From NCBI RefSeq assembly GCF_003241315.1, contig NZ_QFOZ01000005.1, positions 1 through 64,000 on the forward strand: a stretch of DNA of 64,000 nucleotides, written 5' to 3'. The stretch's first letter is position 1; each line of letters starts with the position of its first letter. Origin of the DNA: Lawsonella clevelandensis (GTDB taxonomy: Bacteria; Actinomycetota; Actinomycetes; Mycobacteriales; Mycobacteriaceae). The position numbers and the translations under genes are program-made. Below, in pieces: positions 8,932 to 16,376 of the stretch. The notes under the pieces were generated by a model. That model saw only the letters and a program-made list of their open reading frames with translations, did not search any database and was not told where the DNA came from.

Positions 8932-9795
8932 ATGGTTCATTCGCCATGTTTAGTGATGGGTATTCTCAATATCACGCCAGATTCTTTCTCGGATGGTGGT
9001 AAGTGGAATACCCGGGATAAAGCCCTTGCCCATGCCCGCGATATGGTGGCGCAGGGTGCGCAGATTATTGATGTGGGTGGGGAATCCACTCGTCCTGGTG
9101 CTACGCGTGTCACCGCGGAAGAAGAAGCCGCCCGCGTTGTTCCTATCGTGTCTGCCCTCCACCAGGAGGGTGTGACGGTATCCGTGGATACTATGCGGGC
9201 CAGTGTGGCTGCTGCTGCACTGGGGGCGGGTGCGGATCTTATTAACGACGTCTCCGGTGGGGAAGCAGACCCGGATATGCGCCGCGTCATGGCAGATGCG
9301 CGAGTCCCGTACTGTGTGATGCATTGGCAAGCTGACAAGTTCGGGGACGCTGCCGGTGCCGCCTATAACGATGCGGATATTGTGGGCAAAGTAATGGGGG
9401 ACCTGCAGATTCTTGTCCAGCGTGCTCTTGACGCGGGGGTGAAAGAATCCAACATTATCCTGGATCCAGGTTTGGGGTTTGCGAAAACCCGCGACCAAGA
9501 TTGGGCGTTGCTGAAAGCCCTCCCTACATTTGTTAAGAATGGTTTTCCAGTGCTGATAGGGGCTAGCCGGAAGCGTTTTCTGGGGGACGTGTTGGCAGAT
9601 ACGGACTCACGCTACAGCGTAGAAAGGCCCTCGGAGCCGCCGGAGCGAGATCTGGCGACCAGTGTGGTGTCGGCTTTCTGCGGACACTATGGTGCGTGGG
9701 GTGTGCGCGTCCACGATGTGCCTAGCACTGTGCAGGCCTTGGCGGTACAGCAGGCGTGGCAGGCGGGGTGTAATCCTTTCCGAGAGGATGGCTAA
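8932..9795 (+). CDS. folP: dihydropteroate synthase
   Basis: Condenses p-aminobenzoate with the hydroxymethyl-pterin pyrophosphate; the target of sulfonamides. The protein has 287 residues and a TIM-barrel fold. Motifs: MGILNITPDSFSDGG, DVGGESTRPGA, SVDTMRASVA, DPGLGFAKTRDQDWALL and LIGASRKRFLG. ATG 8932 is chosen because GGAAGGA lies about 6 bp upstream and the protein then begins MVHSPCLVMGIL; a GTG at 8899 gives an 11-residue extension of no family character. folB begins 2 bp after the stop. Confidence 0.96.
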   Translation: MVHSPCLVMGILNITPDSFSDGGKWNTRDKALAHARDMVAQGAQIIDVGGESTRPGATRVTAEEEAARVVPIVSALHQEGVTVSVDTMRASVAAAALGAGADLINDVSGGEADPDMRRVMADARVPYCVMHWQADKFGDAAGAAYNDADIVGKVMGDLQILVQRALDAGVKESNIILDPGLGFAKTRDQDWALLKALPTFVKNGFPVLIGASRKRFLGDVLADTDSRYSVERPSEPPERDLATSVVSAFCGHYGAWGVRVHDVPSTVQALAVQQAWQAGCNPFREDG

Positions 9796-9797
9796 CT

Positions 9798-10220
9798 GTG
9801 CTGAACCCAGGGACTGGCCCTAGCCTAGACCGCGTTGACCTCACCGGTATTTCTGCCCACGCCTATCACGGGGTAGAAGACTTCGAAAAGAAAGACGGGC
9901 AACCTTTTTCGGTTGACGTGTCATTCTGGCTAGACACACGGCAGGCAGGAAGCAGTGACGACCTATGCCACACCGTCAACTACGCCGAAGTTGCCGATAT
10001 AGCATATCGAGTGTTGACGGGCCCCAGCCTCAACCTGGTGGAAACGCTCGCCCACCGTATTGCCCTACGTATCCTGCAGAAGTATCCGCCCACACAGCGG
10101 GTAGACGTATGCGTGCATAAACCATCGGCGCCCATTGAAGTACCGTTTGGTGATGTTGCCGTCACCGTCTCCCGTACCCGAGATGATCTCGCCTCTGCCC
10201 CAGGACAGTATTCCGCATGA
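9798..10220 (+). CDS. folB: dihydroneopterin aldolase
   Basis: Folate pathway enzyme, 140 residues, which cleaves 7,8-dihydroneopterin to the 6-hydroxymethyl pterin and glycolaldehyde. The N-terminus (DRVDLTGISAHAYHGVEDFE) and the TVNYAEVADIAYRVL and NLVETLAHRIALRIL segments match FolB; VHKPSAPIEVPFGDVAVTV is the typical end. It starts at GTG 9798, two bases after folP. Its stop overlaps the folK start. Confidence 0.95.
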   Translation: MLNPGTGPSLDRVDLTGISAHAYHGVEDFEKKDGQPFSVDVSFWLDTRQAGSSDDLCHTVNYAEVADIAYRVLTGPSLNLVETLAHRIALRILQKYPPTQRVDVCVHKPSAPIEVPFGDVAVTVSRTRDDLASAPGQYSA

Positions 10221-10765
10221 CGACGGCATTACTCTCCCTTGGCGCTAACATTGGCGATCCTCTTGCCCAATTACAGTACGCAGCCCACTGCCTAGCACCC
10301 TGGTGCTATGCCCATGCCAGTGTGTACCGGACCGCTCCGTGGGGAGTAACCGACCAACCAGAATTCCTCAACAGCGCTGTCCTGGTACGCGATATCTCCG
10401 CCACCGCACAGGACTGGCTGTCCCGCGCCCAGACTATTGAACAACAGGCTGGCCGTACACGAGAAGTGCATTGGGGGCCACGTACTTTAGACATTGACAT
10501 CATTGCCTGCTGGCACAACGATGACAATAACACCCCCATTATTTCCACCGACCCCCACCTCACCCTCCCGCACCCGTATGCGCTAGAACGGAGCTTTGTG
10601 CTGGTACCCGCCCTGGAAATACTGTCTTACCACCATCCAAATCTTCCCCTCACAACAGAATTTCGGCAGGCACTTACCGCATTACGCTCACGAGATCCGG
10701 CCGCAGAGACTAGCATTCAACGAGACGTCACCCTTCAGCTTGTTCCCGGAGGAGCGCTTTCATGA
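10217..10765 (+). CDS. folK: 6-hydroxymethyl-7,8-dihydropterin pyrophosphokinase
   Basis: Transfers pyrophosphate from ATP to the hydroxymethyl pterin, giving the substrate for FolP; 182 residues. Family landmarks: ALLSLGANIGDPLAQL at the start, PEFLNSAVLV, WGPRTLDIDIIA (the metal-binding RTLDIDI motif) and LPHPYALERSFVLVPALE. Start and stop both overlap neighbours by 4 bp (10217-10220 and 10762-10765), so folB, folK and the DUF3180 gene are one transcription unit. Confidence 0.96.
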   Translation: MTTALLSLGANIGDPLAQLQYAAHCLAPWCYAHASVYRTAPWGVTDQPEFLNSAVLVRDISATAQDWLSRAQTIEQQAGRTREVHWGPRTLDIDIIACWHNDDNNTPIISTDPHLTLPHPYALERSFVLVPALEILSYHHPNLPLTTEFRQALTALRSRDPAAETSIQRDVTLQLVPGGALS

Positions 10766-11289
10766 AGACACCTGAGCACACTCCCGAGGAGCCGCAGAAC
10801 GATAACAAACTGCATCTCACGTCTGTCAGCTCTCTTCTGGTATGGGCGGCAGTATGCGCATTTTGTGCCTGGCTGATGGTGTCGACGTTCTACTCCACCC
10901 TGGCTGACTTCACCATCTGGGTAAGTATCCCCGTCATCATTCTCGCTATTGTTGACGGGATCCTGGCTTTCTACATTCACCGCGCTATCGAACGTAACCA
11001 GGTGGGGCAGGATCATCACCAGTTGCATCCCGTCCGCGCCGCCCGCGCATTCGTGTTAGGCAGGGCATCCGCTTTTGCGGGGGCTGTCTTTTGTGGTGCC
11101 GGTATAGGTTCCGGTGTTTATGTGTGGCCCCGCATCCATACATTATCTGCTGCACAGGCAGATTCTCCCGGCATTATTGTGTTTACCGTGGCAGGTTTCC
11201 TGCTGGCGGTGGCGGGATTAGTACTAGAGCGAGCGTGCCGAATTCCGCCGGATCAGATGGAAAAAGACGCTGCTGGCGCACAAACATAA
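10762..11289 (+). CDS. DUF3180-family membrane protein
   Basis: Small integral membrane protein of 175 residues with four predicted helices (about 21-40, 47-70, 97-120 and 130-150). It matches the actinobacterial DUF3180 family by position (immediately after folK, as Rv3605c in M. tuberculosis) and by topology. The first ATG overlaps the folK stop (ATGA). Function is unknown; the tight linkage to folate genes is conserved across the order. Confidence 0.8.
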   Translation: MKTPEHTPEEPQNDNKLHLTSVSSLLVWAAVCAFCAWLMVSTFYSTLADFTIWVSIPVIILAIVDGILAFYIHRAIERNQVGQDHHQLHPVRAARAFVLGRASAFAGAVFCGAGIGSGVYVWPRIHTLSAAQADSPGIIVFTVAGFLLAVAGLVLERACRIPPDQMEKDAAGAQT

Positions 11290-11375
11290 CGTTATTGCTG
11301 GCAGTATGCGAAAAATTCTTGAGTAATCACAGTACTTAGTTTTGGTAAACAGTGCAGTTCTCCCGCAAAACCCGG

Positions 11376-11381
11376 TATCCT
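11376..11381 (+). promoter_or_regulatory. -10 element placed for a leaderless transcript
   Basis: TATCCT lies exactly 7 bp before the ATG at 11389, so transcription would begin at or next to the start codon. No Shine-Dalgarno is seen. The same hexamer and spacing occur before lysS. Confidence 0.5.
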
Positions 11382-11388
11382 CGACGGT

Positions 11389-12627
11389 ATGGATGCACCC
11401 GAATCAGCAGATGTAGAAGAGCGTGACGGCGGTCGTGTGAGTCGTTCCTCGCACTCTCACAATACGTGGCCCATAGTGGGTTTAGTGGTATTGGTCGTTT
11501 TGGCTATTGCTGCCACTGTTGTCATCATGCTCACAGATTCGAATGTAGGACTGCGCGTAGCCGTGGGGGTAGCCCTCTGGGCAGCTGTCTTGGGTGCTCT
11601 TCTTATGATGTACTACCAGCGCCGGGCCAGCCAGTACACGTCGCGAAATGGTCTTATCGCCGAGGACTATGAGCGTGCTCTGCAGCGTGAACTCGACAAG
11701 CGTGATGCGGCAGAACAGAAACGCCGCGAGGAGCTGGAGGAAGCCTCCCGGGAAGAAGTAGAGCAGCTGCGGGAAGAGCTTTCGGAATTACGGATTTCGT
11801 TGGCGCAGTTCTTTGATCCTGATTTTGATGATCAGCTCGCTATTAGCGATGGTCAAGGCTACTACTATTACCCGGATAACTCCTATGGGTATTCTTCCGA
11901 TACTGACTACTCTGATGCTGATGACCTTGGCTCTGATTACTCCAGCTCTGCCTATGCTGAGGCTAGCCCCGATTACGGTGATTCGGATTACGATTTCGCC
12001 ACACAGGGGTACGCCTATACATACACAGAAGATGACACACCAGAAGCACACGTTGTTCACGATGCACAGGTAGTGTTTGAAACACGTCACCCGGGTGAAA
12101 GTACTACCGGAAATACTGTTGGTGCCGGTGATGACACGCTGTCGAGTATTGTTGTCCCCAGCTTTTTCATGGATCATATCGACAACTCAACGGAAGATTC
12201 AGCAGAGGACTCGTCAGAAAAACCGGCAGAAAAGCCAGTTGAAAAGCCGGTAGAAAAGCCAGCAGAAAAACAAGCGAAGAAGTCCGCAACTATAGATTGG
12301 GACGCTTTTAGCTCTGGCCAGTCCACTCATAAATCTTCCCATAGTTCCTACAGTCCCAAGCGCGCTCACGATGGTGCAGCTACAGTATCCCCAGCATCCT
12401 CGGCATCTTCCGCGTCTTCTACTGCTTCAGCTAGCACGGGTCGACATGGCTCACATGGGACAAGGACGACAGACAATGCCAGCGCTTCTGCACATACCGA
12501 AAAAGCGTATGCAGAAAGAGAAGGCGGGCACCATGCCGCGCATAGCCATGACCAGGAACAGTCAGGCGCGCACACTAATGGTCTTAGCTTGGCAGATATT
12601 ATGAAGCGACTGGAGCGGGACGCGTAA
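11389..12627 (+). CDS. conserved membrane protein with acidic Tyr/Asp/Ser tail
   Basis: Protein of 412 residues. Two membrane helices (about residues 27-48 and 53-72) are followed by a charged coiled-coil-like stretch (about 88-135, rich in EELEEA and EQLREEL). Then come a low-complexity region full of Tyr, Asp and Ser (about 155-220), an EKP-repeat segment (about 270-295) and a Ser/His/Ala-rich tail. Position between the DUF3180 gene and panC matches Rv3604c (DUF6779-like membrane protein), and the two-helix start is consistent with that family. The long tail looks cytoplasmic and intrinsically disordered. Function unknown. panC-like follows directly after the stop. Confidence 0.7.
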   Translation: MDAPESADVEERDGGRVSRSSHSHNTWPIVGLVVLVVLAIAATVVIMLTDSNVGLRVAVGVALWAAVLGALLMMYYQRRASQYTSRNGLIAEDYERALQRELDKRDAAEQKRREELEEASREEVEQLREELSELRISLAQFFDPDFDDQLAISDGQGYYYYPDNSYGYSSDTDYSDADDLGSDYSSSAYAEASPDYGDSDYDFATQGYAYTYTEDDTPEAHVVHDAQVVFETRHPGESTTGNTVGAGDDTLSSIVVPSFFMDHIDNSTEDSAEDSSEKPAEKPVEKPVEKPAEKQAKKSATIDWDAFSSGQSTHKSSHSSYSPKRAHDGAATVSPASSASSASSTASASTGRHGSHGTRTTDNASASAHTEKAYAEREGGHHAAHSHDQEQSGAHTNGLSLADIMKRLERDA

Positions 12628-13476
12628 ATGCTTTCCAACCCCGGATACCATCCAGGTACAGTTACCTGCCATACACATCCGCAAAGTATTGCGCAGGTAG
12701 CACGAGCTCTGCACGCTACCCATCGGCAACTTATTGTGGTGCCTACGCACGGCCATTTACACGGTGGGCACGCTGGAGTCATTGAGACCGCTGCGCGTGT
12801 GCCCGGCAGCGTCGTCATTGTCTCATCGCTATGCGCAGACAATGCTCACCTTGATGCTGTTGCGGCGGACTGCCAATTCCTGCAGTCATTGCCGGGCTGC
12901 CCCGCCCCACTCTTCTTCGCACCCGCCTGGGAAACACTGTTCCCACATGGACTGCGCACTATGGTACGGCTCAATGATCCTGACGTTATTGTTCCTCCTC
13001 CACCGGGGATAGAGGAGTCATTAACTGTGCACATGGCGTTGCTGTCACTCCTGCATCCGCAGCGTCTTTTCGTAGGGGAGAGGGATTTTTACCAGCTGGT
13101 GGCACTTCGTCACCTTGTGAAAGATCTGTGCCTTCCCACCACAGTGACGGGTGTGGACACGTTGCGGAATAGCGACGGTGTAGCTATTAGCCGCTTCAGT
13201 GAGCAACCCCGCATGGCCCCAGCACAGGCATTACCGGCCGCCTTGGTTGCCGGTGCACATGCATTCCGCGAGGGTAGCGAGGGCGTTGTTGCGGCAGCTA
13301 AGAATGTTCTTATGGCTGAGCCTAAGCTCCACGACCCGCAGGTTGCGGTAACAAATTATGATTTGGGCCCCGCTCCCGCAGAGGGGGATGCGCGGCTTCT
13401 TGTGTCTGCCTATCTGGCAGACGGAACATATTGCCACGATAATATCGGTCTCATGCTGGGTATCTCTGAGGACTAA
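12628..13476 (+). CDS. divergent pantoate-beta-alanine ligase-like protein (PanC-like)
   Basis: 282 residues, aligned end to end with mycobacterial PanC by its start (GYHPGTVTCHTHPQSIAQVARAL), by LRTMVRLNDP and by overall length. Almost every catalytic motif is altered: PTMGALHxGH reads PTHGHLHGGH (both histidines kept), the FVNPxQF pantoate/ATP loop reads SSLCADNAHL, the HFxGV segment is not visible, GEKDYQQL reads GERDFYQL (catalytic Lys changed to Arg), and SSRN reads ISRFSEQ. It is uncertain whether it still makes pantothenate. No panD is nearby. The gene begins directly after the preceding stop. Confidence 0.75.
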   Translation: MLSNPGYHPGTVTCHTHPQSIAQVARALHATHRQLIVVPTHGHLHGGHAGVIETAARVPGSVVIVSSLCADNAHLDAVAADCQFLQSLPGCPAPLFFAPAWETLFPHGLRTMVRLNDPDVIVPPPPGIEESLTVHMALLSLLHPQRLFVGERDFYQLVALRHLVKDLCLPTTVTGVDTLRNSDGVAISRFSEQPRMAPAQALPAALVAGAHAFREGSEGVVAAAKNVLMAEPKLHDPQVAVTNYDLGPAPAEGDARLLVSAYLADGTYCHDNIGLMLGISED

Positions 13477-13480
13477 CACC

Positions 13481-14569
13481 ATGGCTACTCTTTCACGCCG
13501 CCTTGTCGCCGGTGCTCTTTCTGGTGCACTTCTTATGTCTGCAGTGTTCTTCACTAACGCTGCACCGTGTGCGTTTGCGGAGCAGGAAAAACAGCCCCGC
13601 GTTCTTGCCGATGAACCGTTCCCACAAATTCCAGTGGGTGCTCCTCGTACTGGCAGACAGTATTCTCCGCATCGCAGTTACCTTCGTCCGGGCTGCACGT
13701 GGGATGTTTTTGGGCGTGGTCTGCAGCAGTGTAACGTGTATTCGCACGCGATGAAGCGGACAATTCCGGTGGAGATTATGCCGGCGAAAACACCTGGTAA
13801 TCCGCGTATTGTAATGGCTCTTGACGGGTACGGCACCAACAATAAGAACAATGGTTTTATTTTTGGTGGCGATCTACATGGCCATTTGGCGAACTACGAT
13901 GTTACGTTAGTTGCCCCCATTTCCGGTGATTACGCTGCTGGTACCTACTACACCGATTACGCGTCCCCACTGGATAATGGGAAAACTATTCGCTGGGAAA
14001 CTTTCCTTGTCCAGGAGCTACCTCATTACCTTTCCCAGTATTTTCGTGTTCCAGTGCGTCCCCATTCCACAGCATTAGTGGGGTTATCCATGGGATCAGT
14101 GGGCATTATGAATCTCGCGCAGCGTTTCCCCGAACGTTATAGCGCGGTGGACTCGATGAGTGGTTTCTACACGTTATCAGCACCAGCGCAGGCAAGTTCT
14201 TTGGCAATGGGAAGTGCGTTAATGGGGTATCGTCCTCGCGCAATGTGGGGTGCGTGGCCCAGTTCCCAGTGGAAAGCACATGACCCGGCGTTAAATATTC
14301 GCCGCTACACCATGCCTGTGCGTGTGTCGTGCGGTAGTGGAAAAACGTTGACGGGGGTGGAGCCGTCACCTTTTGCGGTTACTGCGGAGGTGGCGTCCCA
14401 CTCTAATACAGTGGTTTTTAAAAAGTTGGTTGAGCATTCTTCGAATCGTTCGCATTTTACGTTCCGGATAGCGGAGAAAGGTGCCCATAACTGGGCATTT
14501 TGGTTTGATGATCTCTACCGTCGGGGCGGGTATGTATTCCTTTTGCGCCATCTTGGGCTTATTCGGTAA
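13481..14569 (+). CDS. secreted mycolyltransferase / antigen 85-like esterase
   Basis: Exported alpha/beta hydrolase of 362 residues. The N-terminus carries a signal peptide (about residues 1-33: RRLVAGALSGALLMSAVF, ending near AFA). The nucleophile elbow is GLSMGSVG, and MWGAWPSSQWKAHDPALNI and KGAHNWAFW match the antigen 85/Cmt family around its catalytic acid and histidine. Family members transfer mycolates onto trehalose or arabinogalactan; substrate here is inferred. ATG 13481 gives the signal peptide directly; an upstream in-frame start would overlap panC-like. It lies 4 bp after panC-like, an unusual neighbour, and ends before a bidirectional terminator. Confidence 0.85.
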   Translation: MATLSRRLVAGALSGALLMSAVFFTNAAPCAFAEQEKQPRVLADEPFPQIPVGAPRTGRQYSPHRSYLRPGCTWDVFGRGLQQCNVYSHAMKRTIPVEIMPAKTPGNPRIVMALDGYGTNNKNNGFIFGGDLHGHLANYDVTLVAPISGDYAAGTYYTDYASPLDNGKTIRWETFLVQELPHYLSQYFRVPVRPHSTALVGLSMGSVGIMNLAQRFPERYSAVDSMSGFYTLSAPAQASSLAMGSALMGYRPRAMWGAWPSSQWKAHDPALNIRRYTMPVRVSCGSGKTLTGVEPSPFAVTAEVASHSNTVVFKKLVEHSSNRSHFTFRIAEKGAHNWAFWFDDLYRRGGYVFLLRHLGLIR

Positions 14570-14611
14570 GTAAGGGCTTTAAGTACGGGAATACTGGAGG
14601 AAATCTAGAGG

Positions 14612-14656
14612 AAAAGGCTGCCTGCTTCATCGTTACGACGAGGCAGGCAGCCTTTT
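14612..14656. terminator. bidirectional rho-independent terminator
   Basis: Perfect 14-bp stem: AAAAGGCTGCCTGC (14612-14625) pairs with GCAGGCAGCCTTTT (14643-14656), with a 17-base loop. The A-run on one side and T-run on the other let it serve both converging genes. Confidence 0.9.
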
Positions 14657-14685
14657 AATGTAGGTGGATAGTGAAATACGGAGGC

Positions 14686-16290
14686 TTAGGATTCCAATTC
14701 TGCTTCTGCTGTTTTGGTTTCCTCTGCTGTTGCATTTTCCTCTTGGGTTGCGCGGACGGCGTCGCGCTTGGCGCGAGCTTTAGCAAGGATTTCTTTTTCC
14801 TTGCGGTCAACGAGGCCCAATAGAACGATGGATAGTACAGCGCAGATAATAAGGAAGATAAAGGCTGCACCCCACCCCATGTGCTGGGCGATGGCACCTA
14901 TGCCGGTGGAGGCCATGGTGGCGCCTAGTGCATAACCGAAGAGGCCGGTGAAGCCTGCTGCGGTACCTGCGATATGGGTGGGGGACAGGTCGAGGGCTTG
15001 CAAGCCGATCAGCATAACGGGGCCGTAGATGAGGCCACCGGCAAGGGCTAGTGCTGTCCAGGAAACCCACATGGGGGCATCATTTGAAGGCAGCCAGTAG
15101 AGCAGGACCGCGAGAATGACACCCACCATGAAGACAATGCCGGTGACGGAGCGACGGCCTTTGAATACACGGTCGGAGATCCAGCCGCAGAGGAGGGTGC
15201 CGATAATGCCGGAGATTTCAAAGATGGAGAAACCAGCAATACCTTGGCTAGTTGAGCCGCCACGGACCTGTGCCAGGTAGAGGGGTGCCCAGGAGACGAT
15301 GCCATAGCGCAGGGTGTAGACGAAGACGTTTGCGAAAGCGAGGTACACCATAGTGGGGTTGCGCAGAATATGGCGGCGAATGGTCTGCCACGTGGATTCT
15401 GTTTTGTCAGCTTCGTCAATCTCTACGGGTGCTGGATCATTGTGGTACTCCTCGATGGAGGGTAGCCCCATGGACTGGGGGTTATCTCGTACAAGGAAGA
15501 AGGTGATGATAGCTAGAATGAAGCAGATCACTGCGGGGAACCAGAAGGCGGAGGCCCAATTGTCGGATCCGAAGTGGTCGAGGGCGTAGGCGACGAGTGC
15601 ACCGGAGAGAGCACCGCCGACGTTGTGAGCAATGTTCCACAACGCCATTTTCCCGCCTCGCTCGGAGGTGGAGAACCAGTGCACCATGACGCGGCCGGCG
15701 GGAGGCCAGCCCATACCTTGGAAGATGCCGTTGATGGTCATGAGGACGGCGAAGATACTTACCGAAATGGTGCCGCCGGCAGAAATACCAATGAGGATAT
15801 TGGTTAGGCCGGAGAGGATAAGTCCCAGGGGCATAAAGAAGCGAGCGTTTGCACGGTCACTGATGGTGGCGGCGAAGAATTTTGAGAAACCGTATGCCAG
15901 AAGGAGGCAGTTGGCGATAATGCCAATGTCGGTTTTACTAAGTCCGTTTTCGGAAAGAGTATTTGCAACCAGACTGACGTTGTTTCTGATGAGGTAGAAA
16001 GAGGCGTAGCCGATGAAGATACCTATGAACACCTGGAATCGTAGGCGGGGGTAGAGCTTATCGACCTCTTTCTGAGGACGTAACGGCTTTGGTTGCGGGG
16101 CGCGCAACCAACGTGGGAGTCGAGATGTGGGCTCGGCTTCTACAGTAGCTGTGGTGGTATCCACCGTAGCTGTCGCATCGGCTGTAGTGTTATCCAGTAC
16201 AGCTTCTTCATCGTATGTGGAATTAATCACCTCATAATTCCTACCGTATGGACTTCTGTGCTCGTTATCGCAATTACAAGCAGTTGCCAT
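14686..16290 (-). CDS. MFS transporter, organophosphate:phosphate antiporter type (GlpT/UhpT-like)
   Basis: Integral membrane protein of 534 residues with about 12 helices after an 80-residue polar, Thr-rich N-terminus. FQVFIGIFIGYASFYLIRNN (helix 1, with the substrate-binding-type Arg) and GLSKTDIGIIANCLLLAYGF are typical of the GlpT/UhpT/UhpC branch, whose members exchange glycerol-3-phosphate or hexose phosphate for Pi. Substrate is not determined. The C-terminal tail is Ala/Glu-rich. The ATG at 16290 is the longest start; a later one would shorten only the polar leader. It is divergent from lysS with an 86-bp spacer and convergent with the mycolyltransferase. Confidence 0.85.
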   Translation of the reverse strand: MATACNCDNEHRSPYGRNYEVINSTYDEEAVLDNTTADATATVDTTTATVEAEPTSRLPRWLRAPQPKPLRPQKEVDKLYPRLRFQVFIGIFIGYASFYLIRNNVSLVANTLSENGLSKTDIGIIANCLLLAYGFSKFFAATISDRANARFFMPLGLILSGLTNILIGISAGGTISVSIFAVLMTINGIFQGMGWPPAGRVMVHWFSTSERGGKMALWNIAHNVGGALSGALVAYALDHFGSDNWASAFWFPAVICFILAIITFFLVRDNPQSMGLPSIEEYHNDPAPVEIDEADKTESTWQTIRRHILRNPTMVYLAFANVFVYTLRYGIVSWAPLYLAQVRGGSTSQGIAGFSIFEISGIIGTLLCGWISDRVFKGRRSVTGIVFMVGVILAVLLYWLPSNDAPMWVSWTALALAGGLIYGPVMLIGLQALDLSPTHIAGTAAGFTGLFGYALGATMASTGIGAIAQHMGWGAAFIFLIICAVLSIVLLGLVDRKEKEILAKARAKRDAVRATQEENATAEETKTAEAELES

Positions 16291-16363
16291 AGTTGCCTAC
16301 ACGAAATGTAGTGTCCTCTGTTCTCCATCTTTGTGCCAGATTCATCTAGCTGGCAAAAGGCAC

Positions 16364-16369
16364 TATCCT
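16364..16369 (+). promoter_or_regulatory. lysS -10 element, leaderless arrangement
   Basis: TATCCT with 7 bp to the GTG start at 16377. No ribosome binding site is visible; the transcript should begin at the start codon. A -35 match is poor (TTCATC at 16341-16346, 17-bp spacer). Confidence 0.5.
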
Positions 16370-16376
16370 AGAGAGC

